A stretch of 35,876 nt of DNA from Puniceicoccales bacterium (GTDB lineage: Bacteria > Verrucomicrobiota > Verrucomicrobiia > Opitutales > JAIRKQ01), in assembly GCA_031283685.1 (NCBI GenBank), contig JAITBI010000036.1, positions 1-35,876 on the forward strand, read 5' to 3'. The notes beneath the pieces were generated by a model. It saw only the letters and a list, made by a program, of their open reading frames with translations, was not told the origin of the DNA and searched no databases. Of this stretch, positions 1 through 9,322 are shown in pieces. The translations under genes were made by a program, and so were the position numbers. Position 1 is the first letter of the stretch. Each line of letters begins with the position of its first letter.

Positions 1-2096
1 TCATCGTTGATGGTTAGAGAGTTTTCCTCGCCGGCACTGTATTTCGTCCCATCCGGAGCGACGTAGCGCATCCCACTTTTCAGCCCTCCGAAATTCTTCG
101 CGAAGTTGTTGTTGTCGCATCTGGCGATGGACAGGTTACCGCCGTTGAGGGTGATGGTTCCGATGCCGTCACTCGTGCCGTAGGCATTCACGTTGCCGCT
201 GGACAGGGTGATGTTTTTGAGGGAGTCGTAGGTGTTGAACGTCCCGTCGTTCACGGCGATGGAAGCGATGTCCTCCACGGGGCCATAGGCATTCACCGTC
301 CACCCGCTGTCGATGCGGATGATGGAGCCTGCCGTGCCGTCGCTCATGCGGGCCTTGGCAATGGCACCGAAGATGTTCATGGTGCCGGTGCCACCGCTTG
401 GATGTCCACCGCTGGCGATGGAATCTTCCGTCTCACAGGTGGCATCTTCCCGCTGGGGACCGAGTTCGCGGGCACGGCCGATGTTCAATTGGAAATTCGG
501 TCCCAGGGCGATGGCCCGGGCATAGGTCCCGCTTCCCTGGTCATCGGCAAGGGTCATGGTGGCCTGGCCAGCGGCCACCACCACCGGTGCACCAAGTTTC
601 AGGGCGGCGATGTTGACCGTCGCCTCACCGGCATCACCATTATTGAAATAGAAACGAAAGTTGGAGTTCCGATCGCCGCCCAGCGTACCGAGGTAAATGG
701 CTCCGGAATATGGATGATACCCGGCGGTGGTCATGGTACCGCTGCCAAGGAATTCCACGGTCCAATCGTCAAAGGTTGGATCGCCATAGGTCTGCCCTGC
801 GCCGAACAGCGCGGCGCGGGCGGAGCTCCCGGAAGAGGTGGCGGTGGCGGACAGGTTAGCCCCATCGCCAAAGGACCCCATCGTCCAGTGGGAGAAATCA
901 CCGCCGATAGACGCATAGCCTGTACCGAACAGCGCGGCGGAAGCGGAGGCGGAGTTCCCGGAAGAGTTGGCGGTGACGGATAGGTTAGCCCCATCGCCGA
1001 AGGACCCCACGGTCCAGTGGGAGAAATTGCCAGAGGCCTCCCCTGCGCCGAACAGCGCGGCGCAGGTGTAGTACATGGAAGAGTTGGCGGTGGTAAATAG
1101 GTTAGCATTGGCGCCGAAGGACCCCACGGTCCAGTGGGAGAAATTGCCAGAGGCCTCCCCTGCGCCGAACAGCGCGGCGGAGGCGGAGTACCTAGAAGAG
1201 GTGGCGGTGGTGGACAGGTTAGCCCTGGCGCCGAAGGCTACACCACCAGAATCCCTCACCATCCAATGGGAGAAATCGCAGCCGCCAATAGTCTGCCCTG
1301 CGCCGAACAGCGCGGCGTAGGCGAAGGAGCTCTCGGCGGTGGCGGACAGGTTAGCCCCATCGCCGAAGGACCCCACCGTCCACTGGGAGAAAGTGCCGCC
1401 AATGGTCTGCCCTGCGCCGAACAGCGCGGCGCAGGCGGAGCTCTCGGTGGCGGTGGCGGTGGCAGTGGCGATTACCCGAGCACCCCGGGGGTCAAAGGTA
1501 AGGTAATTGGCAGTGGTGGTGGAAGCGGCATAGGGAACGCCTACGGCCACGGCATAGGCATTGGCACCGCTTCTGTCATTGGCTTGGGCGGAAAACCGGT
1601 ACTCCTTCGGACCATCGGCATTATCCAACGCCACGGTGAATGGCAAACCCTCACCGCCCTGTACACCGCCGAGGTCCATGGCCGCGGCACGATACCTGTT
1701 GTTTTCAGGGCTGCCGTTGGCAGTGGCGGATATGAGGTATGCCGCAGCAGTATCGATAACACCGCCGTTGACCAGTGTTAAAATTTTCCCGGGAAAATTT
1801 CCTCCGGAAAAATATATGCCATGGGCAGGACTGTTGCCGGACACGCTAATATTACGCATGTAACCGCTCCCGATAAATGGGTTGGTGAAATCGTTTGCCG
1901 GAACATTATCTTCCCCGTTGGCGGAAAACGTTATCATTGTGTCACCGGCACCTATTTGCAGCGGGGTGTTACGTACCGAAGTAACTCCTAATGCCCCGCT
2001 AGGCAGCAGGCAAACGGCCCAACACGCCGCACTGGCACAGATTCTCCTCCACCATAAAATACCTCCCCCATTTGTGTCCGATTTGTGTCCATCCAT
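1..2096 (-). CDS. Secreted/surface repeat protein, partial (C-terminus beyond window start)
   Basis: Manual reverse-strand translation gives one open frame of about 698 codons from ATG at 2096 to the window edge: MDGHKSDTNGGGILWWRRICASAACWAVCLLPSGALGVTSVRNTPLQIGAGDTMITFSANGEDN...NLSIARCDNNNFAKNFGGLKSGMRYVAPDGTKYSAGEENSLTINDE. Strong SD (AAGGAGAG) just upstream of the ATG, signal-peptide-like N-terminus, Gly/Asn/Thr-rich beta-type repeats. Absent from the ORF track because no stop lies in the window. Confidence 0.85.
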   Translation of the reverse strand, partial: MDGHKSDTNGGGILWWRRICASAACWAVCLLPSGALGVTSVRNTPLQIGAGDTMITFSANGEDNVPANDFTNPFIGSGYMRNISVSGNSPAHGIYFSGGNFPGKILTLVNGGVIDTAAAYLISATANGSPENNRYRAAAMDLGGVQGGEGLPFTVALDNADGPKEYRFSAQANDRSGANAYAVAVGVPYAASTTTANYLTFDPRGARVIATATATATESSACAALFGAGQTIGGTFSQWTVGSFGDGANLSATAESSFAYAALFGAGQTIGGCDFSHWMVRDSGGVAFGARANLSTTATSSRYSASAALFGAGEASGNFSHWTVGSFGANANLFTTANSSMYYTCAALFGAGEASGNFSHWTVGSFGDGANLSVTANSSGNSASASAALFGTGYASIGGDFSHWTMGSFGDGANLSATATSSGSSARAALFGAGQTYGDPTFDDWTVEFLGSGTMTTAGYHPYSGAIYLGTLGGDRNSNFRFYFNNGDAGEATVNIAALKLGAPVVVAAGQATMTLADDQGSGTYARAIALGPNFQLNIGRARELGPQREDATCETEDSIASGGHPSGGTGTMNIFGAIAKARMSDGTAGSIIRIDSGWTVNAYGPVEDIASIAVNDGTFNTYDSLKNITLSSGNVNAYGTSDGIGTITLNGGNLSIARCDNNNFAKNFGGLKSGMRYVAPDGTKYSAGEENSLTIND
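780..1470 (-). repeat. Six imperfect ~113-137 bp tandem repeats inside the 1..2096 CDS (unit ~40 aa, consensus AALFGAGQTIGGDFSHWTVGSFGDGANLSATATSS)
   Basis: The + strand motif (g)ccgaacagcgcggcg recurs near 801, 924, 1047, 1165, 1301 and 1416; the translated units align around AALFGAG...FSHWTVGSFG. Confidence 0.9.
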
Positions 2097-2509
2097 TGGT
2101 CTCTCCTTATCCTACCGCAGCGTAGGACCTTTTACTCCCTTTTCAAGCCTTTTTGCGAAATTTTTACTTTACCGCCGGAAATCCTGGCGAACAAATTCCC
2201 AGGCAGTGGTGAAGATTTGGATCGGGACGATACTGGCTTTATTTCTTGTCACAAATTTGGTAATTTCACATTGGTAAAGGCACCCGTAAACGTTTACTCA
2301 AAAAGCATATTGAATCCTATTCTTTTTCGCCCGAAATCTAATTTTTTTATCGGGGATAGTAGTCGTAGGAAAGCGCGTATCGCAGGCCTTTCTCTGCTCT
2401 TTGAAGGCAGAAAATTATAAAATGTTGCCTACGTCGTCAAAATTTATTTGATGTATTATTGAAGTTACGGTGGTATTAGTTTTGGCGTTCATTTTCTAAT
2501 TCCCTTAAA

Positions 2510-3886
2510 ATGTCATCAAGTAAAAATATCGAAGATAGAAAAGCATCTCTCAGGCATTATACCTTTGAGGAGTTGCAGGATTGCGTCGAAAACGACTTCA
2601 AAAATTTGAATGCCATCAAGTTGGCAAGAACCCCTCCCCACGAAATAGGCGCTTGGCTTGAAAGGCTCTCGCAGGAAGAACGAGAAATAGTTTTACGTAA
2701 ATTATCCGTAGACGACGTAACCGAAGTTTTGGCGGAAATGAATGTTTCCGATTCGGCCGAAATCATTTCTGAAATGCGGGATGCCAAAGCTATAAAAATT
2801 TTGAGCTCCCTTGCCCCAGACGATGCCGCTGACCTGCTAGGTGAGTTAGAAGATGACGTAAGAGAACGGCTAATGTCTAAAATGCCATCGCAGGTTGCTG
2901 CAACCTTACGTAACCTGTTAACCTACGACCCGAATACTGCGGGTGGCGTCATGACTCCCCATGTTGCGGCCCTAAAAATAGATATGACGGTCGATGAAGC
3001 CATTGAATTTTTGAGAGAAAATAAGGACGTAGCGGAGAACGTGGAAAGTTTGTATGTCACCGATAATAAAAAACATTTGGTCGGAGTTCTAAATATACAA
3101 AAATTACTATGGACTGATCCGCATGCAAAGATTGGTGACCTGATGTGTAGCGAAGTCGAGGGTATCTGTTCTCTGGAGCAGGATAAGGAAACAGTCGCCC
3201 ATATAATGGCGAAAAATCACTTCAACACATTGCCCGTTGTCGATGGGCAACACCGATTGATCGGTATTGTTACCCACGATGACGTCATCGATATTTTGCG
3301 GGAGGAAGCAACGGAAGATATTCAAAAATTGCACGGAGCGGGTGGAGATGAGAGCATTCACGATAGCGTACCCTATAGTATTTTTAGGCGTACACCATGG
3401 TTGGTGATAAATTTGTGTATTGCGTTTGTAACGGCTGGCGTTATTCGCATTTTTGAACAAAGAATTGCCCAGTGTACTATACTGGCAGTTTTCATGGTGA
3501 TGATAACCGGACTAAGTGGCAATTCTGGAGCCCAAACATTGGCAATCGCAATCAGAGGCCTCGCATTGGGCGAGTATCATAGTGGGGATTCGCCAGGGGT
3601 CGTACTTAGAGAAACTTTGAAAGGGTTCCTCAATGGTATTATCATAGGTTTTATCGCACTCGTTGTGACAGGTATTTGGTCACAAAATATAAAAGTTGGG
3701 GTGGTGGTTTTCTTGGCAATGATCCTTAATATGGGACTATCTGGGTTCATTGGATCACTTGTTCCGATATTTTTGACGCGCATCAAATGTGACCCCGCCC
3801 AAAGTTCATATATTTTTCTCACTTCGATAACCGACATTGCAGGAATGTTCATTTTCTTGGGAATCGGATCATATTTTCTGCTCTAA
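2510..3886 (+). CDS. mgtE: Magnesium transporter MgtE
   Basis: 458 aa; N-terminal MgtE domain (LSSLAPDDAADLLGELEDD), CBS pair (MCSEVEGICSLEQDKETVAHIMAKNHFNTLPVVDGQHRLIGIVTHDDVIDIL), C-terminal membrane domain with GNSGAQTLAIAIRGLALGE. Confidence 0.95.
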   Translation: MSSSKNIEDRKASLRHYTFEELQDCVENDFKNLNAIKLARTPPHEIGAWLERLSQEEREIVLRKLSVDDVTEVLAEMNVSDSAEIISEMRDAKAIKILSSLAPDDAADLLGELEDDVRERLMSKMPSQVAATLRNLLTYDPNTAGGVMTPHVAALKIDMTVDEAIEFLRENKDVAENVESLYVTDNKKHLVGVLNIQKLLWTDPHAKIGDLMCSEVEGICSLEQDKETVAHIMAKNHFNTLPVVDGQHRLIGIVTHDDVIDILREEATEDIQKLHGAGGDESIHDSVPYSIFRRTPWLVINLCIAFVTAGVIRIFEQRIAQCTILAVFMVMITGLSGNSGAQTLAIAIRGLALGEYHSGDSPGVVLRETLKGFLNGIIIGFIALVVTGIWSQNIKVGVVVFLAMILNMGLSGFIGSLVPIFLTRIKCDPAQSSYIFLTSITDIAGMFIFLGIGSYFLL

Positions 3887-3918
3887 ATGTTTCGTTTTAC
3901 GTTTTGTTTCTGAATAGC

Positions 3919-4500
3919 ATGAAGCAGATTGCCCAAGACCTGAATTTAAAAGCAACAGCGAATTCCATGTTTTGTAAAATCTTCCCAAAACTTTGTAATT
4001 TATTCGGTAAATATACCCTGTTTGGAAAATTTCGGGGAAAGAACCTTGAAATATATACCATCAAATTCACCAACATCAAACAGTTTCCTCAACAACTCGT
4101 GGTGAAAAGCAATCTTGGACTTGCTGAGCCATTTCGTATTGTGGCCCGAAAAAGACCTTTTTTCATCTGTTTCCATAAAATTTTCGATGGAGATATATAT
4201 TTTACAAATAATCCGATTCTAGATAGTAGGCTACTGTTTTCAACAAACAGACAGGACCTTTTGAATTTGATCCTACAGTATGATGAAATTCAGGACCAAT
4301 TTCACAATATTTGGAAGACAAGGAAATGTGACGGTACACTGTCCGTAAATAATAATTTTATCATATACCACGAGCCATTTAGACTGATTACGAAAACAAC
4401 TCGCGAAAGAATAAAGAATGTAGCAAACCTAATTTGTGACATCACAGATATTATCAAATTGTTAGGAAGGTTTACAACCCAAGATAATTCGATGGGGTGA
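3919..4500 (+). CDS. Hypothetical protein (~193 aa)
   Basis: Open frame; the track start at 3904 is TTG, ATG at 3919 (MKQIAQDLNLKATANS) is more plausible. No family recognised. Confidence 0.6.
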   Translation: MKQIAQDLNLKATANSMFCKIFPKLCNLFGKYTLFGKFRGKNLEIYTIKFTNIKQFPQQLVVKSNLGLAEPFRIVARKRPFFICFHKIFDGDIYFTNNPILDSRLLFSTNRQDLLNLILQYDEIQDQFHNIWKTRKCDGTLSVNNNFIIYHEPFRLITKTTRERIKNVANLICDITDIIKLLGRFTTQDNSMG

Positions 4501-4556
4501 ATTTTATCTACGCTACGAAGTTACATCTGCATGGGGCTAATGTCTCAGGTTGAAAA

Positions 4557-5786
4557 TTACCGAAGCCTCATGTTTTGCATCAAGCTAATCATAGGCAAAA
4601 ACATTGCAATTACGATAATACCAACAACAATGGCCAAAAGTATTATGAGAACTGGTTCAATCAGAATTGTCAGAATTGTCAGTTGTTGCTCGATTTTTTG
4701 ATCGTATATTTCCGATATTTTTGCGAATGTTTTGGCCAATCCCCTTGATCGTTCTCCCGCTAGAATCAGGCCATTGTCCGTTGTCGTAAGAAATTTATTG
4801 CCCCTGAAACTGTCTGACAAAGTTTCTCCCTGTGTTATTTTCATCAAAACTTTTTCAAAAGCTTCCTTGCATTTATCGTTATTTATTACCCCAATTGACA
4901 ATTGCAAGGCCTCCTGAAGTGGTACTCCAAATGACATCAACATCCCAATGGTTCTGAAGAAGGTGTTGAGGTTCATGGCCAGGAATAATTTGTTCAAAAT
5001 TGGCAGCTGATTTTTGAAAGATCTTTTACAAAGATAAATTCTAAAAGCTACGATGGTGGCCATGGCAAATATCACCATCATTCCCCAGTGGTTTCCGATA
5101 AAATTACAAAAGTTCACCACCCATTGGGTTAACCGTGGAAGAGATCTACCACCGGAGCCTTGGGATGTAAAAATCATTTCAAACTTTGGAATAACAATTG
5201 TCATGAGCAAAATGAGAGCAATTCCAGCAACTATCAGTACAATCATTGGGTAGATTAGTGCCATTTTTACCTTTTCCCCAATGGACGATATTTTCTTACC
5301 GGCTTCGGACATTTCCCCCAATGCGATTCCGGGACATCCTATTTTTTCTGCGGCTTTGACTGTTTTTATTTCGGTATCTGAAAAAAACTGGCGGCAGCAC
5401 ATCATGCCTTCGGATAATGACATTCCCGCAGAAATTTTTTCCCTAAGAGAATGTATTACGTCGTAACCTGCAGAATCTCTTTTAAGTCCGATGGCCAACG
5501 TCGAAAGGCATTGTTCGATTGGTAAACCTGCCGTCAGCAGCATTGCCAATTGTTCAAAAAATGCATATTTCCAATTGGGTTGATCACGTTTTTTGCAGGA
5601 GAAAAGGCTATAAAACTTCTCCATGTGCAAATTATTTTTTCTGGTCTTTGTTTCACAACATTGCAACAGTTGTACATCGAATCCTTTATCTTTCAGTTCC
5701 TGCTCGGCGAGGGCTTTACTGTCGGAAATAATTTCACCTCTAACGGTCTCATTGTGAGAATCTACGGCTAAAAACCTAAATCGCAT
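4557..5786 (-). CDS. Type II secretion / type IV pilus inner-membrane platform protein, GspF/PilC family
   Basis: MRFRFLAVDSHNETVRGEIISDSKALAEQELKDKGFDVQLL plus two GspF-like domains (FFEQLAMLLTAGLPIEQCLSTLA; FFRTIGMLMSFGVPLQEALQLS) and C-terminal TM. ORF can extend to 5879, but the MRFRF start matches family N-termini better. Confidence 0.85.
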   Translation of the reverse strand: MRFRFLAVDSHNETVRGEIISDSKALAEQELKDKGFDVQLLQCCETKTRKNNLHMEKFYSLFSCKKRDQPNWKYAFFEQLAMLLTAGLPIEQCLSTLAIGLKRDSAGYDVIHSLREKISAGMSLSEGMMCCRQFFSDTEIKTVKAAEKIGCPGIALGEMSEAGKKISSIGEKVKMALIYPMIVLIVAGIALILLMTIVIPKFEMIFTSQGSGGRSLPRLTQWVVNFCNFIGNHWGMMVIFAMATIVAFRIYLCKRSFKNQLPILNKLFLAMNLNTFFRTIGMLMSFGVPLQEALQLSIGVINNDKCKEAFEKVLMKITQGETLSDSFRGNKFLTTTDNGLILAGERSRGLAKTFAKISEIYDQKIEQQLTILTILIEPVLIILLAIVVGIIVIAMFLPMISLMQNMRLR

Positions 5787-6035
5787 TGGTCGCAATTGTA
5801 AAAAATATTTTATATAAATAAACCCATTTCGTGAAAAATATTTCACAGTAAAAATAGAAATTGCCATCATAGACTTCATTTCCCCTTGCCTACTTAATTT
5901 AATAGTCCCACCTTTGGAAACGCCGTTGCTTTATCAGCTTTCCTGTCATCCGCAAAAGTAAAATTTTTTACAAAAAACTTGCCGCCAAAAGATTTTTCTG
6001 ATAAAGATTATCATAATAACCAAAAAAAGAATAAT

Positions 6036-7616
6036 ATGGATGGCGTTAATGCTGCAACAAGTTATGGGGTGGGCATTCGGAGAGAAATATTACTCCTAAA
6101 AAATAGCAAACGAGCGGGTACAACGAGTTTACATGGTTCCGAAGACATCTCAGATCATCTACCATTTAGAAATGGAAAGAATGCAACTATGCTACCGTGT
6201 CTCATATCATCGAGAGACGCGGTAACTCTTGTTCCTAGGGCTGATCCACGTCAGATATTGGAAAACGGAGTCAGGAGAGCATTTTTTGGCATGACCGATA
6301 ACATAGATGATGGGAGGTGGGATGATGTTCGCACCAGACTAATGACTGTGACTCTGGGGGAAGCCCGTAAGATTTGGCAGACGGTCGCAAATGAAATAGC
6401 GGCAGATTGCTTCGATGCTGATGGTCGTGTCGATGTCGGAAAGCTTAGAGAATGGATGGTATTTCTCGGGAATGAGGAAAATTTCGATGACGATGACGAG
6501 CCATTTTCTTTAATTCCCCACGATAGGTTCATGCGTTCTCAGATATGTATGGTATGTGAATGCCTTTTAGATAACAGAAACGGTGCAATGGACGAGTTGA
6601 ATACCGCCAGCGGTATCACCCCCGTTGGGCCCCATGGGCAAGCCATTTTAGATATCATGTCGCAATACGGTGAGTCACCTTTGAATCCAGCCGTAGCCAT
6701 ACTGGCATCCCTGTTCACTCCTCACAGGCAATTGAGCTTGCCGGCATGCACGATACATTCTATCTTCAACGCAGAAATCCGAAACCATCCGAAACGGTTG
6801 ATCAAAACGTATGTACAGATATTTGAGGGTGACCAATTTACCTTCCCGAGCGGCTATGCAGTCAAACAGCAACCCATAGAGAATGGTTTCATCACCGTTG
6901 ATTTGATTAACGGGGGAGATGGGAGTCTCGCAGTATTTAGGGATATTTTTTGTGGCGATCCCAAAAAAATTAATCAACAAAAGGAACGGTGGCGACAAGA
7001 GGGGATAAAGTATGAATATGTTGAACCGACGACAGATGCGGATGAGGACGAGGATAAAAGCCGTGTACTTAAACTGCCAGTGCACAACATGAATGATGTA
7101 TTCTTTGCCCACTTTCTTCAAGTATCTAACTTCGGAAATGGGGATATGGGTGACAATGAAACCTATGGTACCATGCCGGTATACGCCGGGCATGGGAAGG
7201 ATACAATGTATTCATCGATAATCCAAGTGGATGGCTCAAATTTATCGGACGTGATAGCAAAATTAAAAGAACAAGCCGAAGCCCAACAGAAACTTGGACA
7301 TCACTACATGCGTATAGCGACCGAAACACCTACCGGCAGTCATGCAGAGAACATTGACATCGCTGCCCTACTGGCCCTCGATCCAAATAGTATGAAAATC
7401 GGACAGGCCTATCCCATCGGCGATCGCAATAGGTGTGATGATGATATGTCCCAGAATATTCCCCGCCTGGCAATTAGAGTAAAAAAACAGGGATCATTGG
7501 TCTATGAATTCGGAACATTGGAGAAATTTGGATTCGAAAAGGATGACATATCATCTATTAAGGTTTATACCACCGACATCGAGGAACGCGATGCAGCATA
7601 TTGGAAGTGGAAATAA
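6036..7616 (+). CDS. Uncharacterised protein (~526 aa)
   Basis: Long open frame with normal-looking codon use; ATG at 6036 (MDGVNAATSYGVGIRREILLL), upstream TTG at 5979 in the track. No confident family match. Confidence 0.8.
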   Translation: MDGVNAATSYGVGIRREILLLKNSKRAGTTSLHGSEDISDHLPFRNGKNATMLPCLISSRDAVTLVPRADPRQILENGVRRAFFGMTDNIDDGRWDDVRTRLMTVTLGEARKIWQTVANEIAADCFDADGRVDVGKLREWMVFLGNEENFDDDDEPFSLIPHDRFMRSQICMVCECLLDNRNGAMDELNTASGITPVGPHGQAILDIMSQYGESPLNPAVAILASLFTPHRQLSLPACTIHSIFNAEIRNHPKRLIKTYVQIFEGDQFTFPSGYAVKQQPIENGFITVDLINGGDGSLAVFRDIFCGDPKKINQQKERWRQEGIKYEYVEPTTDADEDEDKSRVLKLPVHNMNDVFFAHFLQVSNFGNGDMGDNETYGTMPVYAGHGKDTMYSSIIQVDGSNLSDVIAKLKEQAEAQQKLGHHYMRIATETPTGSHAENIDIAALLALDPNSMKIGQAYPIGDRNRCDDDMSQNIPRLAIRVKKQGSLVYEFGTLEKFGFEKDDISSIKVYTTDIEERDAAYWKWK

Positions 7617-7642
7617 TTTACGAGTTAGAAAATTTGTATCAC

Positions 7643-8422
7643 CTACTTTTTGCTGTTTTGCCTAAATTTATATGGACTGTCTTTATTATGGGAATTGTCT
7701 CCAAGCAATTTTTTGATTTCCAAATTCGTTAATTTTTTACATTTTCCTGGAGCAAGCCCGTGCAAATTTAGGTTTCCGATGCGTATTCTCTTCAACTTTT
7801 TCACAAATATACCAAAATGTTCAAATGCCCTATGGATTTCATTCTTTTTCCCTTGGGATAGTACAACTTCAAATGCATAATTTTTCATGTAACCGCGGCC
7901 AATTGACACAATCTTATCAAACCTCAAAAATTCACCATCCTCCTCAATTCCGTTTATTAGCTGGTGTATTACTTTATCGGATGGGGGCTTGGAAACCATG
8001 ACCTCGTAATATTTCTTTATGCCGTAGGAGGGATGTGCTAGTTTCTGGGCTATATCACCATCATCGGTAACTATAACCATCCCTTCCGTTTCCTTATCTA
8101 GACGACCACAGAACATCAATTTTTTTTTGCTAAACTCTTTTGGGATGAAATCAAAAATTGTTTTGGGATTGTAACTATCCAAGTGGCTGCAAACACATCC
8201 AGATGGTTTGTTCATAGCTAGTATCAATGGCTGTTTTTTGTAAATTGCAATTTTATTTGATATCCCTATGCCATCTATGGCAATGACATCGGTTTCCGGG
8301 TCTATGCAAGTCCCAATTTTGGCAACTATTCCGTTTACGGAAACAATACCCGCAACGATCAATTCTTCTGCTTTTCGGCGAGAATTGGTTGTTTGTAATG
8401 CTAGAAACTTTTGCAACCTCAT
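7643..8422 (-). CDS. Pseudouridine synthase, RsuA/RluB family
   Basis: S4 domain (MRLQKFLALQTTNSRRKAEELIVAGIVSVNG) and catalytic motif CGRLDKETEGMVIVTDDG; start MRLQKF at 8422 (GTG start at 8440 also possible). Confidence 0.92.
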   Translation of the reverse strand: MRLQKFLALQTTNSRRKAEELIVAGIVSVNGIVAKIGTCIDPETDVIAIDGIGISNKIAIYKKQPLILAMNKPSGCVCSHLDSYNPKTIFDFIPKEFSKKKLMFCGRLDKETEGMVIVTDDGDIAQKLAHPSYGIKKYYEVMVSKPPSDKVIHQLINGIEEDGEFLRFDKIVSIGRGYMKNYAFEVVLSQGKKNEIHRAFEHFGIFVKKLKRIRIGNLNLHGLAPGKCKKLTNLEIKKLLGDNSHNKDSPYKFRQNSKK

Positions 8423-8542
8423 TTCAACAGAAATAATCACAGGAATCTATTTTAGCAATAATTATCAAAATTTTCCTATTCTTCACTGAAAGCATTTTTT
8501 ACCACAAAAAACACTTGCGTTCTTGGACAAGTAGGTCATCAT

Positions 8543-9289
8543 GTGTTCATGGATTTGTCCCTAAAATGTACTGAGCCCTATCTGCAAGAAACGAATATTT
8601 TGGACGTAGAATTTGACAATCTGTTTATTGGAAGCGAAAGAATTTTTAGTTTTGAAAATGGTACCGATCGATACGCCATTTCCATAAAGCCAAAGAACCT
8701 CGGACTAAAACCAAAGATCCTGTTGAATGTCGAAATAGCAGGGTGTCAAGCAGAAATTCTATTGGATAGGTTGTCAAATTTGGAAGTAATCGATAAAAAA
8801 TTTACCGATATAGATCCTATGCTTTTCAATGATGAAATAAAGACGTTGTTATTAAATTGTTTGTTTAAACAGCATATTGCATCATTTTCATCAAAAATCG
8901 GGTTTGCCGTATACCTCAAAGAAGTTTCTTGCACAGAAACGCCCGCTCAATACGCGAAAGAAATTGGAGTAAATGTTGTCAAAAATAACACTACGGCTGT
9001 TTCATTTAATGTAAAGCTGAATAACGATTTGCTCAAAATTTTAAATTCTACATTTGAAAAGGTTGAAGCTACTACTTACGATATAAGCGGTGAACTGCCT
9101 TTTGAATGGTATCTAGAGGTCGGTAGAACAAGCGTGGGAGTACAAGATTATGAAAATCTTGAAGAATATGACATCGTGTTCCTCGATGAAGATGCAAGTG
9201 TGCGTACCGGGAAATACGAAGTAAAAGGATTAAATGGTATGAAGTTTTATGGAAAATTTGAAGGTAATAATTTAATTTTGGAAAATTAA
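8543..9289 (+). CDS. Putative type III secretion C-ring protein, SctQ N-terminal part with first SpoA-like domain
   Basis: C-terminus ELPFEWYLEVGRTSVGVQDYENLEEYDIVFLDEDASVRTGKYEVKGLNGMKFYGKFEGNNLILEN fits a SpoA-domain pattern; located directly upstream of a second SpoA-like ORF and sctR. Confidence 0.65.
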   Translation: MFMDLSLKCTEPYLQETNILDVEFDNLFIGSERIFSFENGTDRYAISIKPKNLGLKPKILLNVEIAGCQAEILLDRLSNLEVIDKKFTDIDPMLFNDEIKTLLLNCLFKQHIASFSSKIGFAVYLKEVSCTETPAQYAKEIGVNVVKNNTTAVSFNVKLNNDLLKILNSTFEKVEATTYDISGELPFEWYLEVGRTSVGVQDYENLEEYDIVFLDEDASVRTGKYEVKGLNGMKFYGKFEGNNLILEN

Positions 9290-9322
9290 TTTTACTGGAA
9301 CTTAAAAGAGGAGAGACTGGCG

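Noticed and set aside
402-983. Plus-strand ORF of 193 aa (Gly-rich)
   Set aside because: Antisense shadow of the minus-strand repeat gene; GC-rich repeats suppress stops in several frames.
731-1108. Minus-strand Pro-rich 125-aa ORF (PPPPLPGAPPAPRCSAQGRP)
   Set aside because: Out of frame with the ~698-codon minus-strand CDS; Pro-richness comes from the repeated GCC/GGC codons in the alternative frame.
780-1470. Possible CRISPR-like regularly spaced repeats
   Set aside because: Units are imperfect, about 120 bp, in frame and protein-coding; no short identical repeats with unique spacers.
1134-1781. Plus-strand ORF of 215 aa with repeats
   Set aside because: Same shadow effect; the minus-strand frame has SD, signal peptide and uninterrupted frame from 2096 to the edge.
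1882-2420. Overlapping plus-strand ORFs (131 and 111 aa) before mgtE
   Set aside because: Partly antisense to the repeat-protein 5' end, no recognisable family, atypical composition.
2420-2509. Mg2+-sensing riboswitch upstream of mgtE
   Set aside because: Leader is short and AT-rich with no recognisable M-box-like conserved elements by eye.
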